Assembly (NCBI GenBank): GCA_028826165.1
Contig: JAPDFW010000053.1
Span: forward strand, 124,001-188,000
Direction: 5' to 3'
DNA length: 64,000 bases
From: Anaeramoeba ignava
Lineage: Eukaryota > Metamonada > Anaeramoebidae
Positions 47,730-57,959 of this stretch are shown here, one piece after another (position 1 is the stretch's first letter; each line of letters starts with the position of its first letter). A program made the translations under genes and the position numbers. Under the pieces are notes generated by a model. The model had not been told where the DNA came from. It worked only from the letters and a program-made list of their open reading frames with translations, and did not search any database.

Positions 47730-50537
47730 ATGACTGAAAAATTTTTTTCATGGTCAAAACTTCAGGAAGATTATTACACTAAATTTGAACTTTACAACCT
47801 TGAATGGGATTTAGATCTAGACATTTTTATTGCAGAAGCAGCACCTAATGGTGGACCAATAGCGATATATCGTTCACCAACAAAAATTGTGATTCAAGAT
47901 CGAGAAATTTATAAAGGATCAAATGTACACATTTTCACGAGTTCAGGCAAAAGAATAGGACAGATCGACTGCAGCAAAAAGCCGCATATTGTGAAGATGG
48001 GATGGACTCACGATTCGCGATTGATAATACTTTTTGAAGACGGAGAAATATTTATTCATCCACTTGACAACTTGTTTGAACCAGAAATTCATAATTTTGG
48101 GGAATTATGTCAACAAGAGGGAATTCTGGAAAGCTATATCACACCGAATAACATAGTGGTGATCACCTTTAAGTTCAATATCCTGATTTTCGAGATTGAA
48201 GATGATCAAGTGACAAGGCTTAAGGAAATCAAAGTCCCGGCAAATACTGCAATTACTAGTTTATTATTTTATGAACTCAATTACGAAATCAATTTGGTGA
48301 TCGGGCTTTCGAACGAGAAGGTCCTGCAGATAACACGCAAAGGCACGAAGGAAATCAAGCTTTTCGACAGTCAGGTGGTTGTCAAAATGGACTTGTCACC
48401 GAACCAGAAGTTTTTTTCTTGCATCACAAATACTGGACTTGTTTATGTGACAACAGAAAATTTCTCGAATGTTTTGCTGCAATTCGATATGAAATCAAGC
48501 GTTATTCCAGAGCAGCTTAAATGGTGCGGAAGCGACACCATTCTTTTATATTTGAAGGATATAGAAAAGGACGGCGATGTCGAAAATTTACTTTTAATGA
48601 TTGGCAGAGGAAATTCGTTTGTAAATTATTATTATGGGGAGGAGCATCTTTTCATCACAACAGAAACGGACGGCGCAAGGATTTTCTCCCGAAATTCCTG
48701 CGAGTTTGTTTCGCAAGTCAAACCCTGCCGAATCTCAATATTCAAACTCGGGAGCGTGAGTCCCGAAACAATTTTGTTTGAGTCAGGAAACACATTTTTG
48801 GAAAAAAACTCAAAGGCGGATCTGAAAATCCGCAAAATTATGGAGGATAACCAGATGCACCATGCGGTCACGCAGTGCATCTTTGCGGCAGGGTTTGAGT
48901 TCGATACAAATATTCAGCGCAAACTTCTTCGCGCTGCTTCAATCGGGAAATCATACTGCAAAACCGTTGAAGACAGTATTTTAAACCTCAATAAATTTGA
49001 AGAGATAAAACCCATTTATTGCGATCCTAATCTCTCGCACATTCATCTTCACGAACCCGAATCAACAAATTTCAACCATCCGCTCAGCATCCACAACATC
49101 TTCGGGCAGATGAGCAAACTCATCCGCATTTTGAACACAATCCGCGATCCAGACATCGGCATCCCAATGACTCTGCCGCAATTCTTGCACATCGGGATCG
49201 ATAGTTTGATCGAGGTTTTATTGAAGAACAAGCAGTATTTGATTTCCTTCGAAATCTGCAAGTTTATGAATCTGAAGCAGAAGAATCATGTCTTGATTAG
49301 TTGGGCTTGTGCGCTCATCAAGTCAACAAGACACGACGACGACATATACGACATGATCCAAAAGAAAATCGATATCGAGCTCGGAAAGAACCAGATCCGC
49401 CGCTCGATATCTTACTACGAAATGGCAAACCAAGCTTCTTCTGCTGGAAGGAAAAATCTTGCTATTCGTCTTCTTGAAAATGAACTCAAACCTTCTAAAC
49501 AAGTCCCGCTTTTTCTTAGAATGAACGAAAATCAAACTGCCTTGAATAAGGCTATCGAAAGCGGAGACACCAGTCTTGTGTACTCCGTTCTCCTCAAGAT
49601 CTTATCCCGCAAAAAATACCGTTTGCATCAGAGAAAAAAATCAAACTCTCAAACAGAAAACTTGAAATTTGAAAACTTGCAAAAATCAATGAGCGAGAAC
49701 GACATTGGATTCCAGCAGGATCTCAAGCTCTTCAAACTCCTCAGAGGCAAGCCTTCCGCAATCGATCTTCTCATCGGATATTGGAGAGAACAGGATCATG
49801 CCTCCCTCTCCATTTTGCTCCGCGGATTGGGCTTGTTTTCGGATGTTGGACTCCTCAAAATCCTCGAGAATTTCTCAATCACAAAAACTCTATCAACTTC
49901 GGACAACCTCAACGACCCTCATCTTAAAAGACTCGAAGAAATTGAAAAGAGTCTCGATCAACTATCTGTGCAAAATCCTGAAAACAGACTCACTGATCGA
50001 GACGTTGTTGACAAAAAAATTCTCGTTCTCAAAGAAGCATCAACCATTTTTTCCGCCGCAAAGGATTCTTTCCACGACAAGGCAACAAACCAGCAAATCA
50101 AATTACTCCAAAAACAATTGGAATGTGAAAAGATTACATCCCAGAAATTTGTTGGTTTATCCTGTTCTCAAACACTCTTTAAATTGGTTACTTTGAACCA
50201 AACAAAACGTGCTGATAAATATCGAAAAGAACTAAAAATTTCTGAATCAAAATATTGGTGGATCAAAATTAGAGCTCTTGCTCATGTAAAACGCTTTAAT
50301 GAACTCGAAACTCTTGCAAGATCAAAATCCCCTATTGGTTACGAACCTTTTGCTCTTGTTTGCATTGAAAATGATGCTTTTAATCAAGCTTCTCCTTTTA
50401 TTGAAAAAATTTCTAATTCTCGAAGAAAAGCAGAATTATATTTGAAAACTGGTAATTACACAAGAGCTATTGCAAATGCTAAGCAGTTGAATGATCCGAA
50501 ATTTATTGATTTAATCATTTCCAAAAAACGGAAATAA
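47730..50537 (+). CDS. VPS16: VPS16, core subunit of HOPS/CORVET tethering complexes
   Basis: A single uninterrupted exon of 935 residues (human 839). The start YTKFELYNLEWDL...FIAEAAPNGGPIA corresponds to the KYELYSMDWDL...APYGGPIA opening of the family. Further matches are GARIFSR, LRAASIGKSY, DIGIPMTLPQF, YYEMANQASSAGRKNLAIRLLE, QVPLFLRM, KAIESGDTSLVYSVLL, ESKYWWIKIRAL and KSPIGYEPFALVC. An N-terminal beta-propeller (about residues 1-400) precedes a C-terminal alpha-solenoid, the usual layout. VPS16 holds VPS33 and is needed for endosome and lysosome/vacuole fusion. The middle (about 48.3-49.9 kb) is far richer in G and C than its own ends, with many CTC, CGC and ATC codons. The protein stays canonical across this change, so transfer is not indicated. 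There are no introns and no frame breaks. Confidence 0.96.
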   Translation: MTEKFFSWSKLQEDYYTKFELYNLEWDLDLDIFIAEAAPNGGPIAIYRSPTKIVIQDREIYKGSNVHIFTSSGKRIGQIDCSKKPHIVKMGWTHDSRLIILFEDGEIFIHPLDNLFEPEIHNFGELCQQEGILESYITPNNIVVITFKFNILIFEIEDDQVTRLKEIKVPANTAITSLLFYELNYEINLVIGLSNEKVLQITRKGTKEIKLFDSQVVVKMDLSPNQKFFSCITNTGLVYVTTENFSNVLLQFDMKSSVIPEQLKWCGSDTILLYLKDIEKDGDVENLLLMIGRGNSFVNYYYGEEHLFITTETDGARIFSRNSCEFVSQVKPCRISIFKLGSVSPETILFESGNTFLEKNSKADLKIRKIMEDNQMHHAVTQCIFAAGFEFDTNIQRKLLRAASIGKSYCKTVEDSILNLNKFEEIKPIYCDPNLSHIHLHEPESTNFNHPLSIHNIFGQMSKLIRILNTIRDPDIGIPMTLPQFLHIGIDSLIEVLLKNKQYLISFEICKFMNLKQKNHVLISWACALIKSTRHDDDIYDMIQKKIDIELGKNQIRRSISYYEMANQASSAGRKNLAIRLLENELKPSKQVPLFLRMNENQTALNKAIESGDTSLVYSVLLKILSRKKYRLHQRKKSNSQTENLKFENLQKSMSENDIGFQQDLKLFKLLRGKPSAIDLLIGYWREQDHASLSILLRGLGLFSDVGLLKILENFSITKTLSTSDNLNDPHLKRLEEIEKSLDQLSVQNPENRLTDRDVVDKKILVLKEASTIFSAAKDSFHDKATNQQIKLLQKQLECEKITSQKFVGLSCSQTLFKLVTLNQTKRADKYRKELKISESKYWWIKIRALAHVKRFNELETLARSKSPIGYEPFALVCIENDAFNQASPFIEKISNSRRKAELYLKTGNYTRAIANAKQLNDPKFIDLIISKKRK

Positions 50538-50663
50538 ATCCCAAATCAAATCAAATTAAATTAAATTAAATTAAACAAAAAATTCATTTGCTTTTTTTTC
50601 ATTAAAATTCATTAAAATTCATTTGCTTTTTTTTTTCATTTTTTTCCTTTCTTTTTTTTCAAC

Positions 50664-52094
50664 ATGTCTCTTCGTTTTGAAAACAAAAATAAACTTATTC
50701 AAGATTACTCAAATCTTTTTCAAAACCACCAATTCGCAGATTTTCAAGTTGAAATTCAAATGCAAAATAATAAAAATTCCATTTTTGATTGTCATAAATG
50801 CATTCTTTCTTCAAGAAGTGACTACTTTAAAGCTTTATTCAATTCGCAAATGAAAGAATCTAAAGAAGGAAAAGTTCTTTTTTCTAATGTTTCTCCTTTA
50901 ATTATGAACCAAATATTGAAATACATCTATATTGGAGAAATCGAAATCAGTCACGAAAACGCAATTGAATTATTAATTGAATCAAAAAAACTTCTTTTGG
51001 ATCAACAAATAATCCAAACAGTCACTTCTTTCATCAAAACAAATCTTACAGCTGAAAATGTTGTCGATATTTTTCATCTTGCAACTCAATTTGATTTAGA
51101 TGAAATCACCAAATTTTCATTTGATTTCATTCTCCAAAATTTTTTGCAAATCCAGAATCAAAATCAGCAATTTTTTCGATTAACGGAAGAAGATCTCATA
51201 TCAATTTTATCACGAAACAACTTCCAATTCTCTTCGGAATCAGATATTTTCAGCTCTATTTTATTGTGGATCGATTTCCATTCACAAACACAAAATATTA
51301 ATCCCAAAAACATTTTTAAATGCATTAGATTCTGTGATATGAATCATTCAGAACTTCAAAAAATACAGGAATCAAATGTCATAAAAAACTCTTTTCTTCA
51401 TGAGATCATACAAAATATTTTATCAAAATCTGCAATGGATCACACATTCCAAGAAAAACTCAAACAAAAATCGGTCAAATCCTTCCAAACTCGAATTCAA
51501 ACACCTCAAAATTCAACCATTTTATTAGAAAATCAGGATTACACCAAAACTCTTTTTGATTGGATTCATGATTCCCAATTTTTTAACACAATGCAACTCG
51601 GTTATTTAGCAAAAAGAGACGGTTTTTCTCCTTCAAAATTCCACGAGCTTTGCGATAATAAAGGCAAAACTTTAGTTCTTTTTCACACTCAAGAAAACAA
51701 TATTTTTGGAGGATTCACTTCAAAAGGTTGGGTTTCAGATCCAAATTTTTGGGCTACAAAATCACTTGGATCTGGTTGGGTTAAAGATCCTCATTCCTTT
51801 ATTTTTTCACTTCAAAATTCAAAATCAAATTCCCCTCAAAAATTCAATATTAAACCAGAAAGAAATTCTTATTCTGTTTTTTATTCTCCTTTTCATGGTC
51901 CTACTTTTGGTGATCGAGACTTCGCAATTTTGTCAAAAACATTCCAAAAAAATGATCCCTTTGATGCTTTTCTTTCTAATTTTGGTTATGCTTATCAAGT
52001 TCCTTTTGATCTAAAAGATCCAAAAAAATTTTTTAGTGATCCTGAAAAGTTTACAATTGATCAAATTGAAGTTTATTTTGAAAATCAAAACTAA
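50664..52094 (+). CDS. BTB-BACK-TLDc domain protein
   Basis: A single exon of 476 residues. Residues about 20-125 form a BTB/POZ domain (FADFQVEIQ, HKCILSSRSDYFKALF, MNQILKYIYIGEI). About 130-245 form a BACK domain (NVVDIFHLATQFDLDEI, SSILLWIDFH). About 290-475 form a TLDc domain: LGYLAKRDGFSPSKFHELCD, KGKTLVLF, NIFGGFTSKGW, SFIFSLQN and GPTFGDRDFAIL. BTB-BACK proteins often act as CUL3 adaptors. TLDc domains bind the V-ATPase or act in oxidative-stress protection in animals and fungi. The combination recurs in amoeboid protists, but the partner here is unknown. The start follows a T-rich leader (50608-50663), 126 bp after VPS16. There are no introns. Confidence 0.92.
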   Translation: MSLRFENKNKLIQDYSNLFQNHQFADFQVEIQMQNNKNSIFDCHKCILSSRSDYFKALFNSQMKESKEGKVLFSNVSPLIMNQILKYIYIGEIEISHENAIELLIESKKLLLDQQIIQTVTSFIKTNLTAENVVDIFHLATQFDLDEITKFSFDFILQNFLQIQNQNQQFFRLTEEDLISILSRNNFQFSSESDIFSSILLWIDFHSQTQNINPKNIFKCIRFCDMNHSELQKIQESNVIKNSFLHEIIQNILSKSAMDHTFQEKLKQKSVKSFQTRIQTPQNSTILLENQDYTKTLFDWIHDSQFFNTMQLGYLAKRDGFSPSKFHELCDNKGKTLVLFHTQENNIFGGFTSKGWVSDPNFWATKSLGSGWVKDPHSFIFSLQNSKSNSPQKFNIKPERNSYSVFYSPFHGPTFGDRDFAILSKTFQKNDPFDAFLSNFGYAYQVPFDLKDPKKFFSDPEKFTIDQIEVYFENQN

Positions 52095-52191
52095 ATTTAC
52101 TCAATAAATTTTTTTCAATCCAAAATTTAATTCTTTTTTTATTTCAATAAATCAAAAAATGAAAAAAAAAAAGAAAAAATAAATTTTCATT

Positions 52192-53344
52192 TCATTTCAT
52201 TTCCACTAATGAATAATAACAACTATCATTATCTTGCTTCTCTTGATTTAGAAAATCTTTTGTAAAAGGTGATTGTTGATCATCATCTTTTTCTGGATTA
52301 AATGTTACTCTAAATCTTGAATATTCAGAACAACAATATCGAATTTTTGATCTAATTTCAACATCAAAAATTACAAATATCCAAAAATCCCAAAATCCTT
52401 GAGAAGTTATTAATAATGAATGTAAAATATCTAATGTTGGAATATCTTTTTCATAATGTAACATTTCTCTTATTCTCTTTTATTTATTAAATTTTAAAAT
52501 GAAATTAAAAAATATTAATTTTAATTTTAATCATTTCTAATATATAAAAAAAGGATAATACTCTAATTGTTGCTGGAATAATAATTATAAAATAAACTAA
52601 TGGAATTAAACTCATTCTTAATTGAATCCAAACTTTGTTTAAATGATTTTTCCTTTGGAATGGATCAAATCTTGAAACAATCTTAAATATTTTTCTTAAT
52701 CTAAACATAATTAAAATATAAAATACTAAACAAATAATTGCATAAAGCCAAAGAAAAAAGTAAACAACCTATTTTTATTAATATTAATATTAATATTATT
52801 TTTAATATTATTATTAATAATATTTTTACAAAAGTAACTTTTCCATTATCAGAATAACACCTAAATAATTAAATTAAATAATCAATTAATTTAGTTTAAT
52901 TTAATTTATAAATTTTTAGAAATACCAATAAGCTTTTGATTGAATTGGTTTTGTTGCAAAAATTGCCATCCAAATAGTAGAAAAAGTTTTAATCCACATT
53001 AATAAATGAAACCAATTTTGAATTTTATTAAGTTTCAAATCAGAAAATCCTTTAACAACTTTAAGATAAGATAATATTGAAATTGAAGCAGACCAAAATT
53101 GAGGAGCAGAAACAAAGCATGAAAGCATATAGAATTGAATATAACAAATTAATTTACTTTTTTGACCAGGTAATAAATAACTTAATGCTTGAAGAAAATC
53201 ATAAATTGAAAGAATAAATATTAATTTTCGATACAAATATCTAAGCTCTCTGAAATAAAGATAAATAATAATAATCAATAAAGAGCCAATCATTCCTAAA
53301 CTTGCACCAGTTATTGTTACAATATTTATCACTTTAAAATTCAT
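52192..53344 (-). CDS. Class-E-like (cAMP-receptor-like) GPCR, copy A
   Basis: Exons 53344-52926, 52860-52830, 52768-52562 and 52476-52192 join to 313 residues. Exon 1 carries TM1-TM4 (FYRKL-type turn YRKLIFILSIYDF, TM3 cysteine in KLICYIQF, FWSASISILSYLKVVKGF). The 31-nt exon 2 carries extracellular loop 2 with its cysteine (W-CYSDNGKVTF). Exon 3 carries TM5, ICL3 and TM6 (WIQLRMSLIPLVYFIIIIPATIR). Exon 4 carries TM7 (ILHSLLITSQGFWDFWIF) and the tail. The YWC loop and the SQGFWDF turn resemble Dictyostelium cAMP receptors (NWCW, SHGFW), so a nucleotide or other small chemoattractant is plausible but unproven. It is a near copy of the gene at 53600-54750. Confidence 0.87.
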
Positions 53345-53599
53345 TTGTTTTTTTTTTTTTAAAAAACTATGATTGAGAACAAATTCCCAAAAAAAAAAAA
53401 TTTTAAAAGAAAAATGAAATGAAAAAGGGAATTTGAATTAAAAATTAAATAAAAAACTTAATCACTTTAACACTTGTAATTCCAATCATTTTTTTTTTCC
53501 CTAATAGTAAGATCCACTTGTCAATTTTTTTCAATTCAAAATTCAATTCATTTTTTTATTTCAATAAATCAAAAAATGAAAAAACAAAAAAATAAATTT

Positions 53600-54750
53600 T
53601 CATTTCATTTGCATTTGCATTAAATGATAATAATTATCTTGCTTCTCTTGATTTAGAAAATCTTTTGTAAAAGGTGATTGTTGATCATCATCTTTTTCTG
53701 GATTAAATGTTACTCTAAATCTTGAATATTCAGAACAACAATATCGAATTTTTGATCTAATTTGTGGATCAAAAATTACAAATATCCAAAAATCCCAAAA
53801 TCCTTGAGAAGTTATTAATAACGAATGTAAAATATCTAATGTTGGAATATCTTTTTCATAATGTAACATTTCTCTTATTCTCTTTTATTTAAATAAATTT
53901 TAAAATGAAATTAAAAAATATTAATTTTAATTTTAATCATTTCTAATATATAAAAAAAGGATAATACTCTAATTGTTGCTGGAATAATAATTATAAAATA
54001 AACTAATGGAATTAAACTCATTCTTAATTGAATCCAAACTTTGTTTAAATGATTTTTCCTTTGGAATGGATCAAATCTTGAAACAATCTTAAATATTTTT
54101 CTTAATCTAAACATAATTAAAATATAAAATACTAAACATATAATTGCATAAAGCCAAAGAAAAAAGTAAACAACCTATTTTTATTAATATTAATATTAAT
54201 ATTATTTTTAATATTATTATTAATAATATTTTTACAAAAGTAACTTTTCCATTATCAGAATAACACCTAAATAATTAAATTAAATAATCATTTAATTTAA
54301 TTTAATTTAATTTATAAATTTTTAGAAATACCAATAAGCTTTTGATTGAATTGGTTTTGTTGCAAAAATTGCCATCCAAATAGTAGAAAAAGTTTTAATC
54401 CACATTAATAAATGAAACCAATTTTGAATTTTATTAAGTTTCAAATCAGAAAATCCTTTAACAACTTTAAGATAAGATAATATTGAAATTGAAGCAGACC
54501 AAAATTGAGGAGCAGAAACAAAACATGAAAGCATATAGAATTGAATATAACAAATTAATTTACTTTTTTGACCAGGTAATAAATAACTTAATGCTTGAAG
54601 AAAATCATAAATTGAAAGAATAAATACTAATTTTCGATACAATACTCTCAATTTTTTGAAATAAAGATAAATAATAATAATCAATAAAGAGCCAATCATT
54701 CCTGAACTTGCACCAGTTATTGTTACAATATTTATCACTTTAAAATTCAT
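53600..54750 (-). CDS. Class-E-like GPCR, copy B (recent duplicate of A)
   Basis: Exons 54750-54332, 54266-54236, 54174-53968 and 53881-53600 give 312 residues. Exons 2 and 3 encode the same residues as copy A, and even introns and both flanks align, so the 1.4-kb unit was duplicated recently or is kept alike by conversion. Differences cluster at the end of TM1 and ICL1 (YFKKLRVLYRKLVF against YFRELRYLYRKLIF), a Ser for Leu in TM1, the DPQIRS stretch after TM7, and the last ten residues. The palindromic ATTAATATTAATATT segment in intron 2 is shared by both copies. Membrane layout and likely function are as for copy A. Confidence 0.87.
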
Positions 54751-54972
54751 TTGTTTTTTTTTTTTAAAAAACTATGATTGAGAACAAATTCCCAAAAAAA
54801 AAAAATTTTAAAACAAAAATGATCAGGCAAAAAAAAATCATTTTTTTTTTCTTCTTTTTTTTTTTAAAAACAAAAAAAGGGTTTCCAAAAGTATTTTACA
54901 ATCTGATTATAATTTATTTCTTTTCTTTTCTTTTTTCTTTTTAGAAAAAAAAAACAAAATAAAATATTAAGG

Positions 54973-56166
54973 TTAATTTATTGAGTGCTGATCATTTCCT
55001 TCAAATTCAAGTAGAGGATGTTCAATGAATTTTTGATCAACGAAATCTTTATGGAATAGAGAATGGTTATTATCATCATCAAATTGTTCAAAACTTGGAT
55101 ATTCCAAAATTTCTAATTTTTGAGTATTTTTTGAGCATTTATTATAGATTTTTTTCCTCATTTCTGAATCAAAAACAATAAATATCAAAAAATCCCAAAA
55201 TCCATGAGTTGAAGAAAGTAAGGCACGAGGAATATCAATAGCAGGAATACTTTTATCTGGTGAATGATGAATATCATAAATTCTCTAAAATTGTTTTTTG
55301 TTTTAATTTAATTTAATTTAATTTAATTTAGAAAAGAAAAGAAAATTTACTCTTATTGTTGTTGGAATGAAAATTAGGATATAAATTAATGGAATAAAAC
55401 TCATTCGGATTTCTACCCAAATTTGGTTCATTTCTGATTTTTTTGATGAAGGATTTTTATTCAAGATGAATTTCACAATTTTTCTTAATCGAATAAGTGT
55501 TAAAATGTAAGAGATCAGACAAATAATCAAAAAAGTCCAAACAAATATGTAAAATGTCTAAGAAAAAATTTTTTAAGAAGTATTGTTAGATTTCCAAAGT
55601 TTGAATTGAGATCTAATTTTTCTAGAGGAAAAAAAATCAAATACAATTATAAAAGAAGAATGTGAGCAAAAGCACCTAAAAAACAAAATTAAATGAAAAA
55701 ACAATAAGAAAATTGAAATTAAATCAAAATCAAAATCAAAATCAAATTTCTACCAATAAGTTCTTGCATAAGTTGGATTTGGAAAAAAAGCAACAAATGA
55801 AGCAAAAAAGACAACAATCAACCACATCAATAAATGGAACAATTTTTGGATTTTATTCAATTTTTTTTCATTAAATCCTTTAACAACTTTCAGATAAGAT
55901 AAGAAGGAAATTGCAGCAGACCAAAATTGACAAGTTGAACCAAATCCAGCAATTAATTCACCTTGAATTCTACAAATAATTTTATTTGAATGACCTGGTA
56001 ACAAAAAACTTAATGAATGAACAAAATCATAAATAGATAAAATGAATATTAGTTTCCTATAGAAATTTTTCCACTCTTTAAAACGAAAATAAATTATTAG
56101 GATTATTAATGCTCCTGTTGTTCCCAAACTTGCTCCAATTATTGTTAATAGATCTTCTGTTTTCAT
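54973..56166 (-). CDS. Class-E-like GPCR, copy C
   Basis: Exons 56166-55754, 55675-55645, 55557-55351 and 55284-54973 join to 320 residues. TM3 cysteine is in KIICRIQGELIAGF. The loop exon reads W-CFCSHSSFII, unusual in having an extra cysteine. TM6 is RMSFIPLIYILIFIPTTIR and TM7 ends STHGFWDFLIFIVF. The tail is acidic (EFEGNDQ). Introns are short (66-87 bp) and not repeat-expanded. Exon 2 (31 nt) and exon 3 (207 nt) match the other copies exactly in length. Confidence 0.85.
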
Positions 56167-56369
56167 TTTAATTTAAAAAAATTTATTTTTGCTTTTTTTC
56201 TTTTTGGAATATTAAAAATAATAAAGATTAATTTATTTAATTAATTTATTAAAGATGACTAAAATAATTCTTTTAAAAATAAATTGAAAAATGAAAATTG
56301 AAAAAATAAAAAATTGAAAAAAATTGTTAAACTAAAATAAATTATTTTTTCAATTTAAAAATGTTTATT

Positions 56370-57848
56370 TTAATCATATGAATCAGATTCAGATTCGTCA
56401 TCAACTTCAACTTCAACTAAAGATTGTAATATTTTATTTTTTGAACCATCTTTGATAAATGAGTGAATGCTTATATTTCCTGCATCTTTTTGATCAAGTT
56501 TGGAAATTTCCATTTTGAATTCATCTTCTGATTTATATCTGCAACAAAAAATTTTAAGTTTCTTTCTTATTTTTGGATCAAAAACAACAAAAATCCAAAA
56601 ATCCCAAAAACCTTGAGAAGAAGAAAGTAAACCTTGTAAAATATTAATAGATTCAATTTCAGAAGCTGATGAATGAACAAAGGATCTTATTCTCTATTTA
56701 TTATTTATTATTTATTATTTGATTTTGATTTTGATTTTGATTTTTGATTTTGATTTTAAATTTTGATTTTAAATTTTGATTTAAATTTGATTTAAATTTT
56801 GATTTAAATTTGATTTAAATTTGATTTAATTTTGATTTAATTTTAATTTAATTTTGATTTAATTTTGATTTAAATTTTGATTTAATTTTGATTTTAATTT
56901 TGATTTTTATTTAATTTTGATTTTAATTTAAATTTAATTTTGATTTTAATTTTAATTTAATTTTGATTTTAATTTAAATTTAATTTTGATTTTTGATTTT
57001 TAATTTAATTTTAATTTTGATTTTGATTTAATTTTGATTTTCTACTCTTATTGTGGCTGGAATAAAAATTAGAATATAAATTAATGGAATAAAACTCATT
57101 CTAAATTCGATCCAAACTTCATTCATTTGTCTTATTTTTGTTGTATGATATTGGCCTAAAATGAGTTTCATTGTTTTTCTTAATCGGAAAACAATCAAAA
57201 TATAAAATATCAAACAAGTAATTAAAAAAAACCAAAGAAAAGAATAAAATGTCTAAAAAGAGAGAAAAAAAATTTTTTTTATGAGAACAAAATTTTGAAC
57301 TAGTAAAAATAACAGGGATCTTACAATAAGAAAAACTTCTTCCACTGTAGCACACCTATTTTTTATAAAATTAATAAAAATCAAAAAATTTTTCTTATTC
57401 ATATTTTATAAATAAATTCAAATTGAAAATACCAATAAGTTTTTGAGTTATTTGGTGTTGGAAGAACAGCAGAAAAAATAATAAAGCCAATCACAATCAA
57501 CCACATAATTAAATGGAACCACTTTTGAATTTTATTCAATTTTTGTTCATCAATTCCTCGATAAATTTTAAGATATGATAAGATGGAAATTGAAGCTGAC
57601 CAAAATTGAGAAGTTAAAGCAAAAGCGCCAAGCATTTCACATTGAATTCTACAAACAATTTTATTTGAGTGTCCTGGTAATAAATAACTTATTGATTGAA
57701 AAAAATCATAAACTGATAAAATAAATATTAAATTTCTATAAAAGTTTTTAAACTCTTTAAATTTGTAATAAATAATTATAATTAATAATGCTCCAATCAT
57801 TCCTAAACTTGCTCCAATTATTGAAGAAATATCTTCTTTTGAAAGCAT
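56370..57848 (-). CDS. Class-E-like GPCR, copy D
   Basis: Exons 57848-57433, 57355-57325, 57252-57046 and 56693-56370 give 325 residues. Exon 4 was located from the AG|AGAATAAG acceptor and the conserved SSSQGFWDFWIFVVFDPKIR; it has no ATG and is easily missed. The loop exon reads W-CATVEEVFLI. TM3 carries the cysteine in KIVCRIQCEML. The C-tail ends in an acidic DDESDSDSYD run. Intron 3 (352 bp) is expanded by TTTTGATTTAA-like units; the others are 72-77 bp. Confidence 0.85.
56716..57038 (-). repeat. GPCR-D intron 3: TTTTGATTTAA-type array
   Basis: About 320 bp of 10-13-bp units, the same family as, but less homogeneous than, the array at the same intron position in GPCR E. The sense strand lacks GT and AG inside. 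Confidence 0.82.
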
Positions 57849-57959
57849 TTTTATTTAATAAAAAAAAAAATGAAAATCAAAAAAATCAAAAAAATTTTTA
57901 ATCAATTATTTGAAAAAAAAAAACAGAAAACTAAAAACTATTGAAGAAAAATTTTCAAA

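Noticed and set aside
54800..54960. An extra small gene between GPCR copies B and C
   Set aside because: Only A/T homopolymers and C/T-rich tracts are present. No open frame has a recognisable motif.
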